Shown here: positions 29,247-38,674 of the stretch, one piece after another | Position numbering within the stretch: the first letter of the stretch is position 1 | Layout of the letters: every line of letters starts with the position of its first letter | Source of the DNA: Vibrio intestinalis | GTDB taxonomy: Bacteria; Pseudomonadota; Gammaproteobacteria; Enterobacterales; Vibrionaceae | NCBI RefSeq assembly: GCF_025195085.2 | Contig: NZ_JANAVY020000007.1 | Location: 86,478-150,477, forward strand | Length of the DNA stretch: 64,000 nt | Direction of reading: 5' to 3' | The notes under the pieces: model-generated | What the model was told of the DNA's origin: nothing | The model's database searches: none | The model's input: the letters and a program-made list of their open reading frames with translations, nothing else | Position numbers and translations under genes: made by a program

Positions 29247-30491
29247 ATGAAAAAGAAAATATTACTCGGCTTGGGTTTGACGACTGTTGTTGTCGCAGGT
29301 ATTGGTTACGTCGTCACTAAGCCCTATTTTGATGAGAAAGCTCGAATCGAGCTGTTAGCCGATTGGTTGGATACAAATCGAGGAGACACTGAGAGTTGGC
29401 TTCATGATTATGAATTTAAACTCCCAATAAATCCGAAAGTTGCGGATTGGAATACAGAGAATGTGAAACTCCCTCAGGTGCTGTTTACTATCGAAAACCG
29501 AGAAGATAAATCAAAGGTCAGTTACTGGGCATTAAACATTGATGGTACTGACCCTCAATTGCTGATCCCTGAGGGGGTATTCCCGCCGCCTGTTTATCGA
29601 AGCACGACTGATTATGCAAAATATATGTCACGCTCGCCTAACGGCCGCTATCTTGTTATCCCCCAGAAAAATAGCACCGTCTTGTACGATCTAGAAAATG
29701 GAGAAGTAACAAACATTAGTGAGGAGTCTGGTTCAACTCGTCACGATATTATGTGGGATAGAGACAGCACACAAGTTGTTGTGAAAAAAAGAGATGAGCT
29801 TTTGCTGGTTAAGCTAGACACCAAAGAGGTAGTGAAATTTACTGATGTAAATGGTTCATACGCCCGTTACATGACCTCTTTTGCCAAGCCTTATATGAAC
29901 CAGTCAGAGCAAGCGATCTATTTGAGTTATAATCCGAGTTTAGCGTGGTTTGGCTGTGGGTGGGAGGATGATGAATACCTTGAAACTTTTGGGGGACAAG
30001 ATGTTCCAAAATGCGGCAACACATTCGTGTTTGATGCCAAAACTTTAAAACTGGTCGATCGAGGAGATTTCACCCCTGTTAGCTACGATTGTAATGTTTG
30101 GGGCGGAAAGTATGGAGATGGCTTCTACTGCCTCGGTGGTGAGGGAGGTGGGAAGGTATACCATTCCGGAAGGCCATCTGAAAAAATGGGTAACTTTCGA
30201 GCTACAGTCGATTTGTTGGCTTTTAATGGTGGTGATATGTGGTTCGTCCCTGCGCATGGCCGAAATATTACCCGTGTATTACACCAACCGACCGAGAACA
30301 GCCCTACTACAGAAATGATATATACATATGGTGTGAACGGAGAAAGGCTATCTGCGTTTGGTTTGGGCTTTAGTCGTTATGTGATTGAACACAAAGAGAC
30401 TGATGATTGGAGTGAATCACTCTACCCGCTACCAACCTACGCTGACATTGAAAAAGCGAAAGCGGTACTAGAGGAGCGTAATCATGGCTAG
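29247..30491 (+). CDS. Membrane-anchored beta-propeller-like protein, array copy 2 (orphan immunity candidate)
   Basis: The 414-aa protein begins MKKKILLGLGLTTVVV, an N-terminal membrane helix with positive inside charge, so the bulk faces the periplasm. Blade-like phrases follow (YWALNIDGTDPQLLI, SRSPNGRYLVIPQ, RHDIMWDRDSTQVVVKK) of TolB/PD40 style. Four or more Cys in the second half (FGCGWE, PKCGN, YDCNVW, FYCLGG) could form periplasmic disulfides. It is nearly the same as copy 3. Both partner genes beside it are reduced to scraps, yet it is intact, which suits a retained immunity gene. A TTG-type upstream start would run into the remnant; the ATG at 29247 gives a proper anchor. A chaperone role is the alternative. 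Confidence 0.8.
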   Translation: MKKKILLGLGLTTVVVAGIGYVVTKPYFDEKARIELLADWLDTNRGDTESWLHDYEFKLPINPKVADWNTENVKLPQVLFTIENREDKSKVSYWALNIDGTDPQLLIPEGVFPPPVYRSTTDYAKYMSRSPNGRYLVIPQKNSTVLYDLENGEVTNISEESGSTRHDIMWDRDSTQVVVKKRDELLLVKLDTKEVVKFTDVNGSYARYMTSFAKPYMNQSEQAIYLSYNPSLAWFGCGWEDDEYLETFGGQDVPKCGNTFVFDAKTLKLVDRGDFTPVSYDCNVWGGKYGDGFYCLGGEGGGKVYHSGRPSEKMGNFRATVDLLAFNGGDMWFVPAHGRNITRVLHQPTENSPTTEMIYTYGVNGERLSAFGLGFSRYVIEHKETDDWSESLYPLPTYADIEKAKAVLEERNHG

Positions 30492-30519
30492 GGCTAAGAT
30501 TGAACAGCACTCACTTTAA
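30484..30519 (+). pseudogene. 11-codon stub of the large effector gene, copy 2
   Basis: The product is MARAKIEQHSL followed by TAA. The first nine codons are identical to the start of the intact 1589-aa gene at 33835, including the 8-base overlap with the stop of the upstream propeller gene. The remainder of the gene is missing. Confidence 0.85.
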
Positions 30520-30921
30520 TTGACAGGATCGCATCGGTGAAAATGAGCTCGATAGTTGCTGTATACGTTAAAGGCGATAACAAAAATTGATTTCAGGTAA
30601 TGTGCACTTAAATATGGTGCGCTTTTTTATTTTAAACAGAAATTAAGGCTCCTGATCTTAAATTGAAATTTGTAACTTGAGTAATTAAATGGTGTGAGCG
30701 TCACAATGAGGTCAAGATTAGCTTTGGGTTGGTTGTTTTGCTGGTTTTTCTGGTCATTTTGACTCTTTTGGCTGTTATTTTGCCTGTATTTGTTAGTGAT
30801 GCATCTGATTGAATTTAATAAAATAAATTAGTATTATTCTTCTACCAAATCGTACTTGTAAGCCTTATCAGCTTTAATATCACCGCAACCATACTTATGA
30901 TGTCGGTTGTGGAGAATCCAA
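30520..30921 (+). other. Intergenic region in front of the complete module
   Basis: About 400 AT-rich bases with no gene. It contains a terminator-like hairpin near its start and presumably the promoter of the MIX gene. No certain -10/-35 or sigma-54 site was found. Confidence 0.5.
30602..30630 (+). terminator. Terminator-like hairpin after copy 2
   Basis: GTGCAC and GTGCGC pair (with one G-T) around a nine-base loop, and six T follow directly. It would insulate the complete module from read-through. Confidence 0.55.
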
Positions 30922-32577
30922 ATGCAATTAGTTTGCAAATTTATACCTAGCTCGAAGCTATCTTCCAACGAGCTACCTTATGTTCTTACACCAGATGAGT
31001 GTATGGGGCAGCTCTCTCGTGTGCGGAACATAGATGACTTCTTAAGGAGCCTACCTAAAGAGTTGGCTCAAAATCTCTCCATATCAACCAAAAAGTCACA
31101 CGATAGGTTACTAACCGCTGTTAGAAGTGAGTTAGTAAAAGGTAGTTGGGTTGCTCTATCACCTTTCTCTCGCAGAACACCGCTAACAAGCAGCCAGCTT
31201 CAAAGCTTTCCTAGACTAAAAACACTTGTCGATTCTGTTTCTTCTCTGAATGAAAAAAAAGTACTTAAAGCGGGATATAAGCAGGTCACAGATGACGTAG
31301 CTCTCGTTCGCAATTATACCTACGCACCTTGTGAGCCAAGTCCTGATCATAAAATTGTGGTGGAGTTCGCTGGGCAGTGGTCTAGCAACGCAGCATGTTT
31401 GATGTTAGGGAAAACAGAAGCGCAGAAAGAGAAGGTTACCGTAGGCAAGGCTGATTCAGAAAACAAGCATCGAAGCCTTGCTACGTTTAAAGACCTTGAA
31501 ACTGAGGGCAAAACACTTTACATCAAAATCCCATGTGTTGATCAACCTCAACCGATATTGTTGAAATTGGCAGAGGACCTACAACCTGTGCATAAAGATA
31601 CTCAGATGGATGAGTGGGATAATGTCTTGGTGCCAGTGAGGCCATTAGCATATTTGGATGAAAGCAACGACAAAACGAAAGCGTCAGAACTTCGTGGAGG
31701 TTATCTGTATGTTTTTTGGCAAGGTAAGCTTTGGCGCGAAATGGCCATAACTGAGAAAGGTTACTACCAAGATGTCGATGTTGAGTATTACCGAACACTA
31801 GAGCAAGAAGAAAAGAAAAAAAACACACCTCAGGTAATACAAAGAAGCGCAAGCGGGTTTGCGATGCCGCACTTCTGGGTACCTTATAAAATATCGGGTG
31901 AAGTCCAACAGGGGGAAAATGGACTCAAGATCATTTTTTCACCGAAGCAAAAGCGTTTTGCCCAAATAGAAGTATTAGAATCGGATGCGGCTTTACTAGA
32001 TAAATCCAGCACGCCATTAGATGAATTAAGTAGTTACAGTGACGGGCAGTCTTTCAGTGCGCAAGAGTTCACTTCTGATGTAGACAGTGCTGCCATCCAC
32101 AAAGTTACCGAAGATGACATGCCGTGGCTGAGTGACCAACAGGCCATCGTTCGAAGTTACGATCATAGCAATACCGTGATTGCCTATGTGGATGGAAAAA
32201 ACAGTGGTCTATTATTCCGGGTTGATGTTGGTACCTCTGGCATCACCGCTTTGAACTCACTCTATGTGATAGATCACAATAGTGATTATAAAGACGTGTT
32301 TGATTTAGAGTTTTATGAAGGGGAAGACCACGACTGGCAACAAGCGTTACTCAGTGGGTTGCCATCGGATGGGGTATTTACTATGTCCCTTGTACATGAC
32401 CAAGACCCAGACAGTCGTCACATACTTTTTGAACAGGTCGCTTATAACGATTTATTTGTTGAACCTGAAGTGTCTACTGAACCCACGCCAAAATCTCAGC
32501 CAAATGATAAGCCTAAAGGTATGACAGCAGCAGAAAAACAACGCTTCGAGTCATTAGTGCTGGATTGGTCGTTGTAA
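30922..32577 (+). CDS. MIX-motif protein, candidate T6SS effector or co-effector
   Basis: The 551-aa protein has no signal peptide or membrane helix. Residues 257-265 read LRGGYLYVF, an exact fit to hRxGhhYhh, the published central motif of MIX domains that mark T6SS effectors; WQGKLWRE follows as in MIX proteins. The C-terminal part is Asp/Ser-rich and ends KQRFESLVLDWSL. No known toxin domain is recognisable, so it may be a co-effector that carries the large protein encoded two genes later, as in binary MIX modules. The ATG at 30922 has GGAGA six bases upstream. The propeller gene starts 23 bases after its stop, so the three genes form one operon. Confidence 0.75.
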   Translation: MQLVCKFIPSSKLSSNELPYVLTPDECMGQLSRVRNIDDFLRSLPKELAQNLSISTKKSHDRLLTAVRSELVKGSWVALSPFSRRTPLTSSQLQSFPRLKTLVDSVSSLNEKKVLKAGYKQVTDDVALVRNYTYAPCEPSPDHKIVVEFAGQWSSNAACLMLGKTEAQKEKVTVGKADSENKHRSLATFKDLETEGKTLYIKIPCVDQPQPILLKLAEDLQPVHKDTQMDEWDNVLVPVRPLAYLDESNDKTKASELRGGYLYVFWQGKLWREMAITEKGYYQDVDVEYYRTLEQEEKKKNTPQVIQRSASGFAMPHFWVPYKISGEVQQGENGLKIIFSPKQKRFAQIEVLESDAALLDKSSTPLDELSSYSDGQSFSAQEFTSDVDSAAIHKVTEDDMPWLSDQQAIVRSYDHSNTVIAYVDGKNSGLLFRVDVGTSGITALNSLYVIDHNSDYKDVFDLEFYEGEDHDWQQALLSGLPSDGVFTMSLVHDQDPDSRHILFEQVAYNDLFVEPEVSTEPTPKSQPNDKPKGMTAAEKQRFESLVLDWSL

Positions 32578-32600
32578 CCCAACTAGAAAATGGAATAAGA

Positions 32601-33842
32601 ATGAAAAAGAAAATATTACTCGGCTTAAGTTTGACGACGGTAGTTGCCGTAGGTATCGGTTACATCGTTACTAAACCCTATTTTGATGAAAAAGCTCGAA
32701 TAGAATTATTGGCGGACCAATTAGAGTCACGTATAAATACACGATTTAATGATGGAAGTAAGTGGAGATACCGCTATTCTTTTGAAATCCCTAATAACCC
32801 AAAGGTAGCAGATTGGAATACTGAGAATGTTAAGCTCCCTCAGATATTGTTTACTATCGAAAACCGAGAAGATAAATCAAAAGTCAGTTATTGGGCATTG
32901 AAAATTGATGGTACTGACCCTCAATTGCTGATCCCTGAGGGGGTATTGCCACCCGCGCCTAATACAGGGATTGATTATGCTAAATATATGTCACGCTCGC
33001 CAAACGGCCGCTATCTTGTTATCCCTCAGGAAAATAGTACTGTGTTGTATGATCTAGATAATGGCGAAATAACAGACATTAGTGAGGAATATGGGGCTAC
33101 TCGTCACGACATTATGTGGGATACAGACAGTACACAAGTCGTGGTGAAAAAAAGAGATGAGCTTCTTCTGGTTAAGCTAGGCACCAAAGAGGTAGTAAAA
33201 TTTACTGATGTAAATGGTTCATACGCACGTTACATGACCTCTTTTGCCAAGCCCTATATGAGCCAGTCAGAGCAAGCGATCTATTTGAGTTTTAATTCGA
33301 GTTTGGCGGGGTTTGGCTGTGGGTGGGAGAATGATGAATACCTTGAAACTTTTGGGGAGAGCGATGTACCCAAATGCGGTAATACATTCGTGTTTGATGC
33401 CAAAACCTTAAAACTGGTTGATCGGGGTGATTTTACTCCGGATAGCTACGATTGTAATGTCTGGGGCGGCGTGTATGGAGATGGCTTCTACTGCCTCGGA
33501 GGTGAGGCATACCGTTCGGGAAGACCCTCTGAAAAAATGGGTAACTTCCCTGCTACGGTCAATTTGTTGGCTTTTAACGGTAGTGACATGTGGTTCTTAC
33601 CTGTTAATGGTCGAAATATAACCCGCGTGTTACACCAGCCAAAAGAGAACAGTCCTACTACACAAATGTTATATCTCTACGGGGCTAAAGGCTTAAAAAA
33701 ATCGGCGTTTGGTTTTGGCTTTAGTCGTTATGTAATTGAGCATAAAGAGGCGGAGAGTTGGAGCGAGTTACTTCATCCATTGCCAAGCTACGCTGATTTA
33801 GAAAAAGCGAAAGCGGTATTAGAGGAGCGTAATCATGGCTAG
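32601..33842 (+). CDS. Membrane-anchored beta-propeller-like protein, array copy 3 (immunity candidate)
   Basis: The 413-aa paralogue of the protein at 29247 has the same N-terminal membrane helix, blade phrases and Cys positions. The regions differing most are residues about 30-50 and the loop after FYCLGG, where copy 2 has five extra residues. Its stop overlaps the start of the 1589-aa gene by eight bases, so the two are translationally coupled, a common layout for toxin-immunity or chaperone-cargo pairs. The periplasmic orientation suits protection against a periplasm- or membrane-acting toxin. No immunity family was recognised by name. Confidence 0.8.
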   Translation: MKKKILLGLSLTTVVAVGIGYIVTKPYFDEKARIELLADQLESRINTRFNDGSKWRYRYSFEIPNNPKVADWNTENVKLPQILFTIENREDKSKVSYWALKIDGTDPQLLIPEGVLPPAPNTGIDYAKYMSRSPNGRYLVIPQENSTVLYDLDNGEITDISEEYGATRHDIMWDTDSTQVVVKKRDELLLVKLGTKEVVKFTDVNGSYARYMTSFAKPYMSQSEQAIYLSFNSSLAGFGCGWENDEYLETFGESDVPKCGNTFVFDAKTLKLVDRGDFTPDSYDCNVWGGVYGDGFYCLGGEAYRSGRPSEKMGNFPATVNLLAFNGSDMWFLPVNGRNITRVLHQPKENSPTTQMLYLYGAKGLKKSAFGFGFSRYVIEHKEAESWSELLHPLPSYADLEKAKAVLEERNHG

Positions 33843-33870
33843 GGCTAAGATTGAACAGCATTCTCTCTAT
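32601..33870 (+). repeat. Duplicated segment, copy B
   Basis: This is the nucleotide-level counterpart of 29247-30519. Here the large gene continues intact beyond the region of similarity. Confidence 0.8.
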
Positions 33871-36800
33871 TTGATGGGGCAATTGGTTGGACCAGATGGC
33901 GGCACCATTCCTGGCAACGGGCTCTACCCGTTACCTGGTTTTGCTCTGGCCCTACCAGAACTAGCAGCGGGTCAAACTGCAGATGGTAGCAGTAGTAAGA
34001 ATGACTCACCATTATACTTCAGTGATTCATCAGGTCGGTTACAAGGTTGGAATACCAAGGTCCAATCAGTTAAAGAGCTTGATGGGAATAAGCTTTCTTC
34101 TTCGCCATTAACGATTTCTAGTACGACTGATAAGCTAAAACCTGTCTTTATCCCACCTTACTTAATTCCCGCAGCGGTTATGTCTGAAGATACTGCTTGG
34201 ACGGAACGCTTAGTAGCCTTGGCCAAGGATGTTGTAAGTTCTAGTGATGAAAGCATTGAAGTTAGCGTAGTAACTAACAGAGATATTAAACAGGACCAAA
34301 GGCTAAGCAAAGACCCTTCCGAGAGGCGATTTTTAGCGCCCGAATTAGCCGAGTTTTTTATCCATAAAGCTGAAGCAGCAGAGGCGCAGTTTGGGCAAAA
34401 TAAAGGCGCGTATAAACGCCTGTATGAAAAAATATATCCCGAAAGCGAAAGCGATAAACATAATTTTCATTATCTGCGTATTCCTCAGGTTTGGACTATC
34501 AATTTATTCTTCTCAGCCGACTATTTTGAGGGGGCCGAAGTTACTTTGTCAGGACAACCAGAAAATTTAATCATACAAGGTGATGCTAAGGATATAGCCA
34601 ATAAAATCACTAGCCGCGTAAGGCCGGTTACGTATTTTGATATTGCTAATCAAGCTACTGACTCTGACGTTGCAAAGAAAGTAACTCAATATGTAGCCAC
34701 ATTTTGGATCACGGGCGGCCATCTTGATGATGATGATCAAATTAAGCAATTAGTTCGCTTTGATATAGATTTAAATACGATTAATGGCTACTTGGAAGAT
34801 AACCTAGAGCTCGAAGATGAAAATGAAAAACGCAAATTGGAAGAAAGGTTATCCCAAGTTGATGAACTAAGCCTCCCAAACAATTGTTACTCCTTGTCTG
34901 AGCAAGTATTACACTTACCTATCTATTCGATAGCTGGGCGCAGCATCATTGTATCTGGTGATCCTATTTCTGTTGAAGAGTCACTGTTTCAACATGCGCC
35001 GGATATGTTTAAAGGTTGGCTCGATTGGAGTAAAAATCTGCCAAATACTAGCGAAAATAAGCCTGCGAGTGGTGTGCAACCGTCGATTAATATTCTCAAT
35101 TCTATTGGCAACTACAAAGGGGTTATCGAGGCTTCAGCGTCTGGCGTGATGGATCCATTCAGTATGACCACGGTTCATAAAGCGTTCAGCGCAGGTTTGA
35201 ATGCAGACCAAGCCGATGGTATTTTGGAAGTATTAAAACTTGCGGTCGGTATTGATGCTAAAGCAAAGGGGTTCTTAGATTTTGCACAAAAACTCAAACC
35301 TCCAGCACAAGGTACAATTGAATCTATACCTGAATTGGCGAGAGCACTTAACTGGTCAAATCATCTTGGGAATGCCTTACCGAGCGTTTATACGATTCCA
35401 CCAGCGTTACAGCACTTTTGGCATAAGGTTGATGATAAAATTTTAACCCCTTTAAAACCTGCTGTTCGTGCGGTTGAGTATGCACTCGATAAGCCTTTTG
35501 GTTATGCTCAGCTTGTTTCTAGCGGCCTTGAAATCCCGAAAGGTATCGAAAATTCTGAGACGGCGTTTAATGCCTATATTAATAAGTCGAAACAATATGG
35601 TCAGAAAACACAATCAGTAATATCAACTTTATTATTGAATGATGAAAAAGATCGGCAGGCACTGCTTGAGTCTGAAGCGGAACATAAAAAAGCGCTCCTT
35701 GAAGCATTCTCTGATGTTAGTGTGAATCATAAAGTGTTGCTAAACGGTAGTCCGTTACTAGAACAAAAGCAGGCAAAAGAGGGTGAGGCAAGCTATTTAA
35801 CATTGTTTTTTGAATTTGACAGTGCCAATAGTGAACTTGCTATGTCCGACAAGAAGTTAGTTTCTAAAGTGGCCGAATATTTGCGTAACACTGAATCAGA
35901 AATGTTGCTGAACATTGAAGGATATACGTGTGATATTGGTTCAGTGGAATACAATACTAAACTGTCAAAAAAACGTGCAGCAGAGCTTAAATCTTCAATT
36001 TTAGAGTCACTCGGTGCAGATGCTGTTAAGTGGGAACATCGCATATCGGCGCTAGGTAGAGGTGTGTTTGCTGACAATGACACGAGCAATAGGCATTTAA
36101 GTCGTCGAGCGGAATTGAAGTTTTATCTCAATTCTGCGTTTGAATACCCAGCGTGTAGAAGCTGGTTGTTGGCTCTTGAGAAAAATCGCCAGAAGGCGGT
36201 TTTAGCCGAGGTGGAAGCCCATAAGGCCATTGGGAAGTTTTCCGGCCAAGCATTTGACATCGCACTTGGTTTAGCTGCCACAGTACTAGGTCCTGGCGCT
36301 GCTGTTGCATATGGGCTGTATTGGGCCGCTGACACTTTAGTTTCTACTATGAACGGTGCGGCTCAAATTCTTAACAAAGAAGTAGAAGAATACAAAGAAA
36401 AACAGAAACACTTTTCAGAGCTTGATGTGGTTGGACAAGCGTTACTCTATCGGGATTTTCCAGCGTTTAATGAATTGAGCGTATTAGGTAAGTCGTACAT
36501 TAAACGTGCTATTGCACTCAATGGCCTACTTAGATTGCTTTTACTGGAAGCACAAATGGAAAAAGGTACTGACCAGGCCAATATTGTTTCGGAGTATCAT
36601 GCGGCTCATAACATTAATCCCAAATCAAGAGAACTGGATATTGAAGGTTATATACAAACCTATCTCTTAAACGACAACTGGGAGTTAGGTGGCTCTTGGC
36701 TTCCTTCTTTTCATCTTGATGAGGTTTGGCTAGAAACAAAGCACAATTACCATAGCGCATCGGAAAGTGTGTTGAGTTTTTCTGCCATGACTGGTTATGT

Positions 36801-38604
36801 TTTTTATCGAGCAATGCAGTCTGCGGGTGGAGAAAAAGCACTCTCACAATCTCAAATTTATCAGAAATTCTGTCCAATACACGTTTTAGCAGATCCAAGC
36901 CTAACTAAACTTAGGTCTTTGTTGAAGGCGCCGGATTTATCTAAGCTTGATGACAACATTTATTCTAAACATCTGGTTTCAATTAAACTTGATGATCAAT
37001 GGTATCCGCTTGAAGAGTTGGTCAATAAAGGAAAGACAATTTCGCCGACGATGCCCATTAGAGTTCTTGTTATTCTAGACATGAAACATAAGGTATTAAA
37101 AAAATTTAAAGAGGAGGGCTTGCTTACTCTTGTGCCTATTGGGGTTCGACCGGTAAGGCAAAATAAATTTTTAGATGATGTCGGCTCCTATACCACAGAA
37201 TACGTTCGTGAAATTGTGTTGGAATCATTAGTTGATAGTGAGAAGGCATTTATAGAAAAACAAGGGATAATGGAGGCTAACTCTGAATTGTTTGGTGTTG
37301 TTGTCAAGCCAACCTATTACTTTGGGTGTAACTTAATCAATGGTATTAAGCCGATTGCTGACGATTATGGTAGTAAGAAGTGGAAGTCGGTTTTTGGTAA
37401 AGCGGATGAGCAGCAATCAGCTTCTTACCTGATGCGCTATGTTTTAGAAGTTGGTGTACCCAATGTTGACGATACTGAGTCAAACCTTACGTATAGAAGA
37501 GAGCTAGTTTTCGGGACTCAGGATGGTAAAAAGAAAATTGTTAGTACAGATAACGCATCAATTTTTAATTTAACTATGTCCAAAGAGCATGAATTCTTAT
37601 ATGAAAAAGCATTTCTAGCGAGAAAAGGTCAAAAAGCAAGGGAGTACCCTGAGCTGTTCTCATCAGATGCAAAGGTTAATTTATATATTCACGATGAAAG
37701 TGTTAAATATCTTGTGCCTGACGGTAGTTATCGAAATATGATGGAGCCACTGGGTTGGAGCAAGTCGCAGACATCTTATGATACTTCAGAACAAGAAACG
37801 AAATTGCTGCTCATTGTCAGTACAAAATCCGTTGAAAATGTCGAGGATAAACTTAAAAATGGCCGGTTCGACCCGCACCGCATTCCCGCCGATATAATAA
37901 TAAAAGCAAATGACGCATGCGGGAACTATGATTTTGAACATCAAGACATGGATTTGCATCCTTTAGGGAAAATTAGCGTTGATAATGAAAAAAGAGAGAT
38001 TTCGTTCACGCCTAAGGCTGTGCATGAAGGTATGCTTGAACTTGTCAACCATATTGCTGGCAATATGCCTGCATTTAAAGATGAGCTTACTGTAAAGGGC
38101 GGTATGTTCTCAGGCTTTGTTGACACTGATTTATACGCAGTTGAGATCCCCTTAAAGTACATGAATGCTGCGGGTAAAGAGATGCCGGGTTTACGTCCAT
38201 TTGTCCCCCGCCCAAATGAAAAGCCATATATATGGGTAGACATCAATGGTAAGGAGAAGATGGATTTGAATGTTTCTTCGGGAAGATTGGCTGTTTTCCC
38301 AGTGAAGATTACAGAAGCAACTTTATTAAGTTCACGAGTTATCCATCATAAAGCGAAATGGTATGAGATGAACGAAGTAGAATTTAAAGCTATTTCGGAG
38401 TATTCATCGGGCGTAACAGATGATGCGGATCTGAATATACAACACTCAGTGGGAAGTAAGTTACCGCATAAGTCATCCTCTCTAAGCACATGGATGAATG
38501 CGGATCCCATTATGAGAGATTACTCCACTGCGAAAGCGCTTCCACTGTCTGAAGCGCGAAAAAGGATACTCAATAAGTGGTTGCTTGATGTAATCGTTGA
38601 ATAA
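33835..38604 (+). CDS. 1589-aa effector-like protein with internal OmpA-like domain
   Basis: There is no signal peptide. A Gly/Pro-rich N-terminal segment (LVGPDGGTIPGNGLYPLPG) leads into a long unrecognised region. At about residues 650-765 lies an OmpA-like peptidoglycan-binding domain (LTLFFEFDSANSEL, LLNIEGYTCD, NTKLSKKRAAELKSS). It is followed at about 800-840 by a Gly/Ala-rich hydrophobic stretch (IALGLAATVLGPGAAVAYGLYWAADTLV) that could insert in a membrane. The remaining 750 residues are unrecognised. The context (MIX protein, coupled propeller gene, adjoining T6SS cluster) suggests a T6SS cargo toxin acting on the envelope, perhaps pore-forming. That is inference. Truncated 5' ends of related genes occur twice upstream. 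Confidence 0.75.
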   Translation: MARAKIEQHSLYLMGQLVGPDGGTIPGNGLYPLPGFALALPELAAGQTADGSSSKNDSPLYFSDSSGRLQGWNTKVQSVKELDGNKLSSSPLTISSTTDKLKPVFIPPYLIPAAVMSEDTAWTERLVALAKDVVSSSDESIEVSVVTNRDIKQDQRLSKDPSERRFLAPELAEFFIHKAEAAEAQFGQNKGAYKRLYEKIYPESESDKHNFHYLRIPQVWTINLFFSADYFEGAEVTLSGQPENLIIQGDAKDIANKITSRVRPVTYFDIANQATDSDVAKKVTQYVATFWITGGHLDDDDQIKQLVRFDIDLNTINGYLEDNLELEDENEKRKLEERLSQVDELSLPNNCYSLSEQVLHLPIYSIAGRSIIVSGDPISVEESLFQHAPDMFKGWLDWSKNLPNTSENKPASGVQPSINILNSIGNYKGVIEASASGVMDPFSMTTVHKAFSAGLNADQADGILEVLKLAVGIDAKAKGFLDFAQKLKPPAQGTIESIPELARALNWSNHLGNALPSVYTIPPALQHFWHKVDDKILTPLKPAVRAVEYALDKPFGYAQLVSSGLEIPKGIENSETAFNAYINKSKQYGQKTQSVISTLLLNDEKDRQALLESEAEHKKALLEAFSDVSVNHKVLLNGSPLLEQKQAKEGEASYLTLFFEFDSANSELAMSDKKLVSKVAEYLRNTESEMLLNIEGYTCDIGSVEYNTKLSKKRAAELKSSILESLGADAVKWEHRISALGRGVFADNDTSNRHLSRRAELKFYLNSAFEYPACRSWLLALEKNRQKAVLAEVEAHKAIGKFSGQAFDIALGLAATVLGPGAAVAYGLYWAADTLVSTMNGAAQILNKEVEEYKEKQKHFSELDVVGQALLYRDFPAFNELSVLGKSYIKRAIALNGLLRLLLLEAQMEKGTDQANIVSEYHAAHNINPKSRELDIEGYIQTYLLNDNWELGGSWLPSFHLDEVWLETKHNYHSASESVLSFSAMTGYVFYRAMQSAGGEKALSQSQIYQKFCPIHVLADPSLTKLRSLLKAPDLSKLDDNIYSKHLVSIKLDDQWYPLEELVNKGKTISPTMPIRVLVILDMKHKVLKKFKEEGLLTLVPIGVRPVRQNKFLDDVGSYTTEYVREIVLESLVDSEKAFIEKQGIMEANSELFGVVVKPTYYFGCNLINGIKPIADDYGSKKWKSVFGKADEQQSASYLMRYVLEVGVPNVDDTESNLTYRRELVFGTQDGKKKIVSTDNASIFNLTMSKEHEFLYEKAFLARKGQKAREYPELFSSDAKVNLYIHDESVKYLVPDGSYRNMMEPLGWSKSQTSYDTSEQETKLLLIVSTKSVENVEDKLKNGRFDPHRIPADIIIKANDACGNYDFEHQDMDLHPLGKISVDNEKREISFTPKAVHEGMLELVNHIAGNMPAFKDELTVKGGMFSGFVDTDLYAVEIPLKYMNAAGKEMPGLRPFVPRPNEKPYIWVDINGKEKMDLNVSSGRLAVFPVKITEATLLSSRVIHHKAKWYEMNEVEFKAISEYSSGVTDDADLNIQHSVGSKLPHKSSSLSTWMNADPIMRDYSTAKALPLSEARKRILNKWLLDVIVE

Positions 38605-38605
38605 C

Positions 38606-38629
38606 AAAACCGCCCTAGGGCGGTTTTTT
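38606..38629. terminator. Bidirectional terminator between effector module and vasH
   Basis: AAAACCGCCC/GGGCGGTTTT is a GC-rich stem with an A run on one side and a T run on the other. It directly follows the effector stop and faces the end of vasH. Confidence 0.85.
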
Positions 38630-38674
38630 GTTTATTAAAGTATTGGTTCTGACTTGGGGATTTAGAGCGGGTAT

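Larger units (their letters stand above)
29247..30519 (+). repeat. Duplicated segment, copy A
   Basis: This stretch (propeller gene plus the first 11 codons of the large gene) is highly similar at nucleotide level to 32601-33870. Similarity stops shortly after the TAA at 30517, marking a deletion or recombination point. Confidence 0.8.

Noticed and set aside
30721..30745. Possible sigma-54 promoter upstream of the MIX gene
   Set aside because: A GG and a GC are present but spacing is eleven, not ten, bases, and the rest of the consensus is poor.
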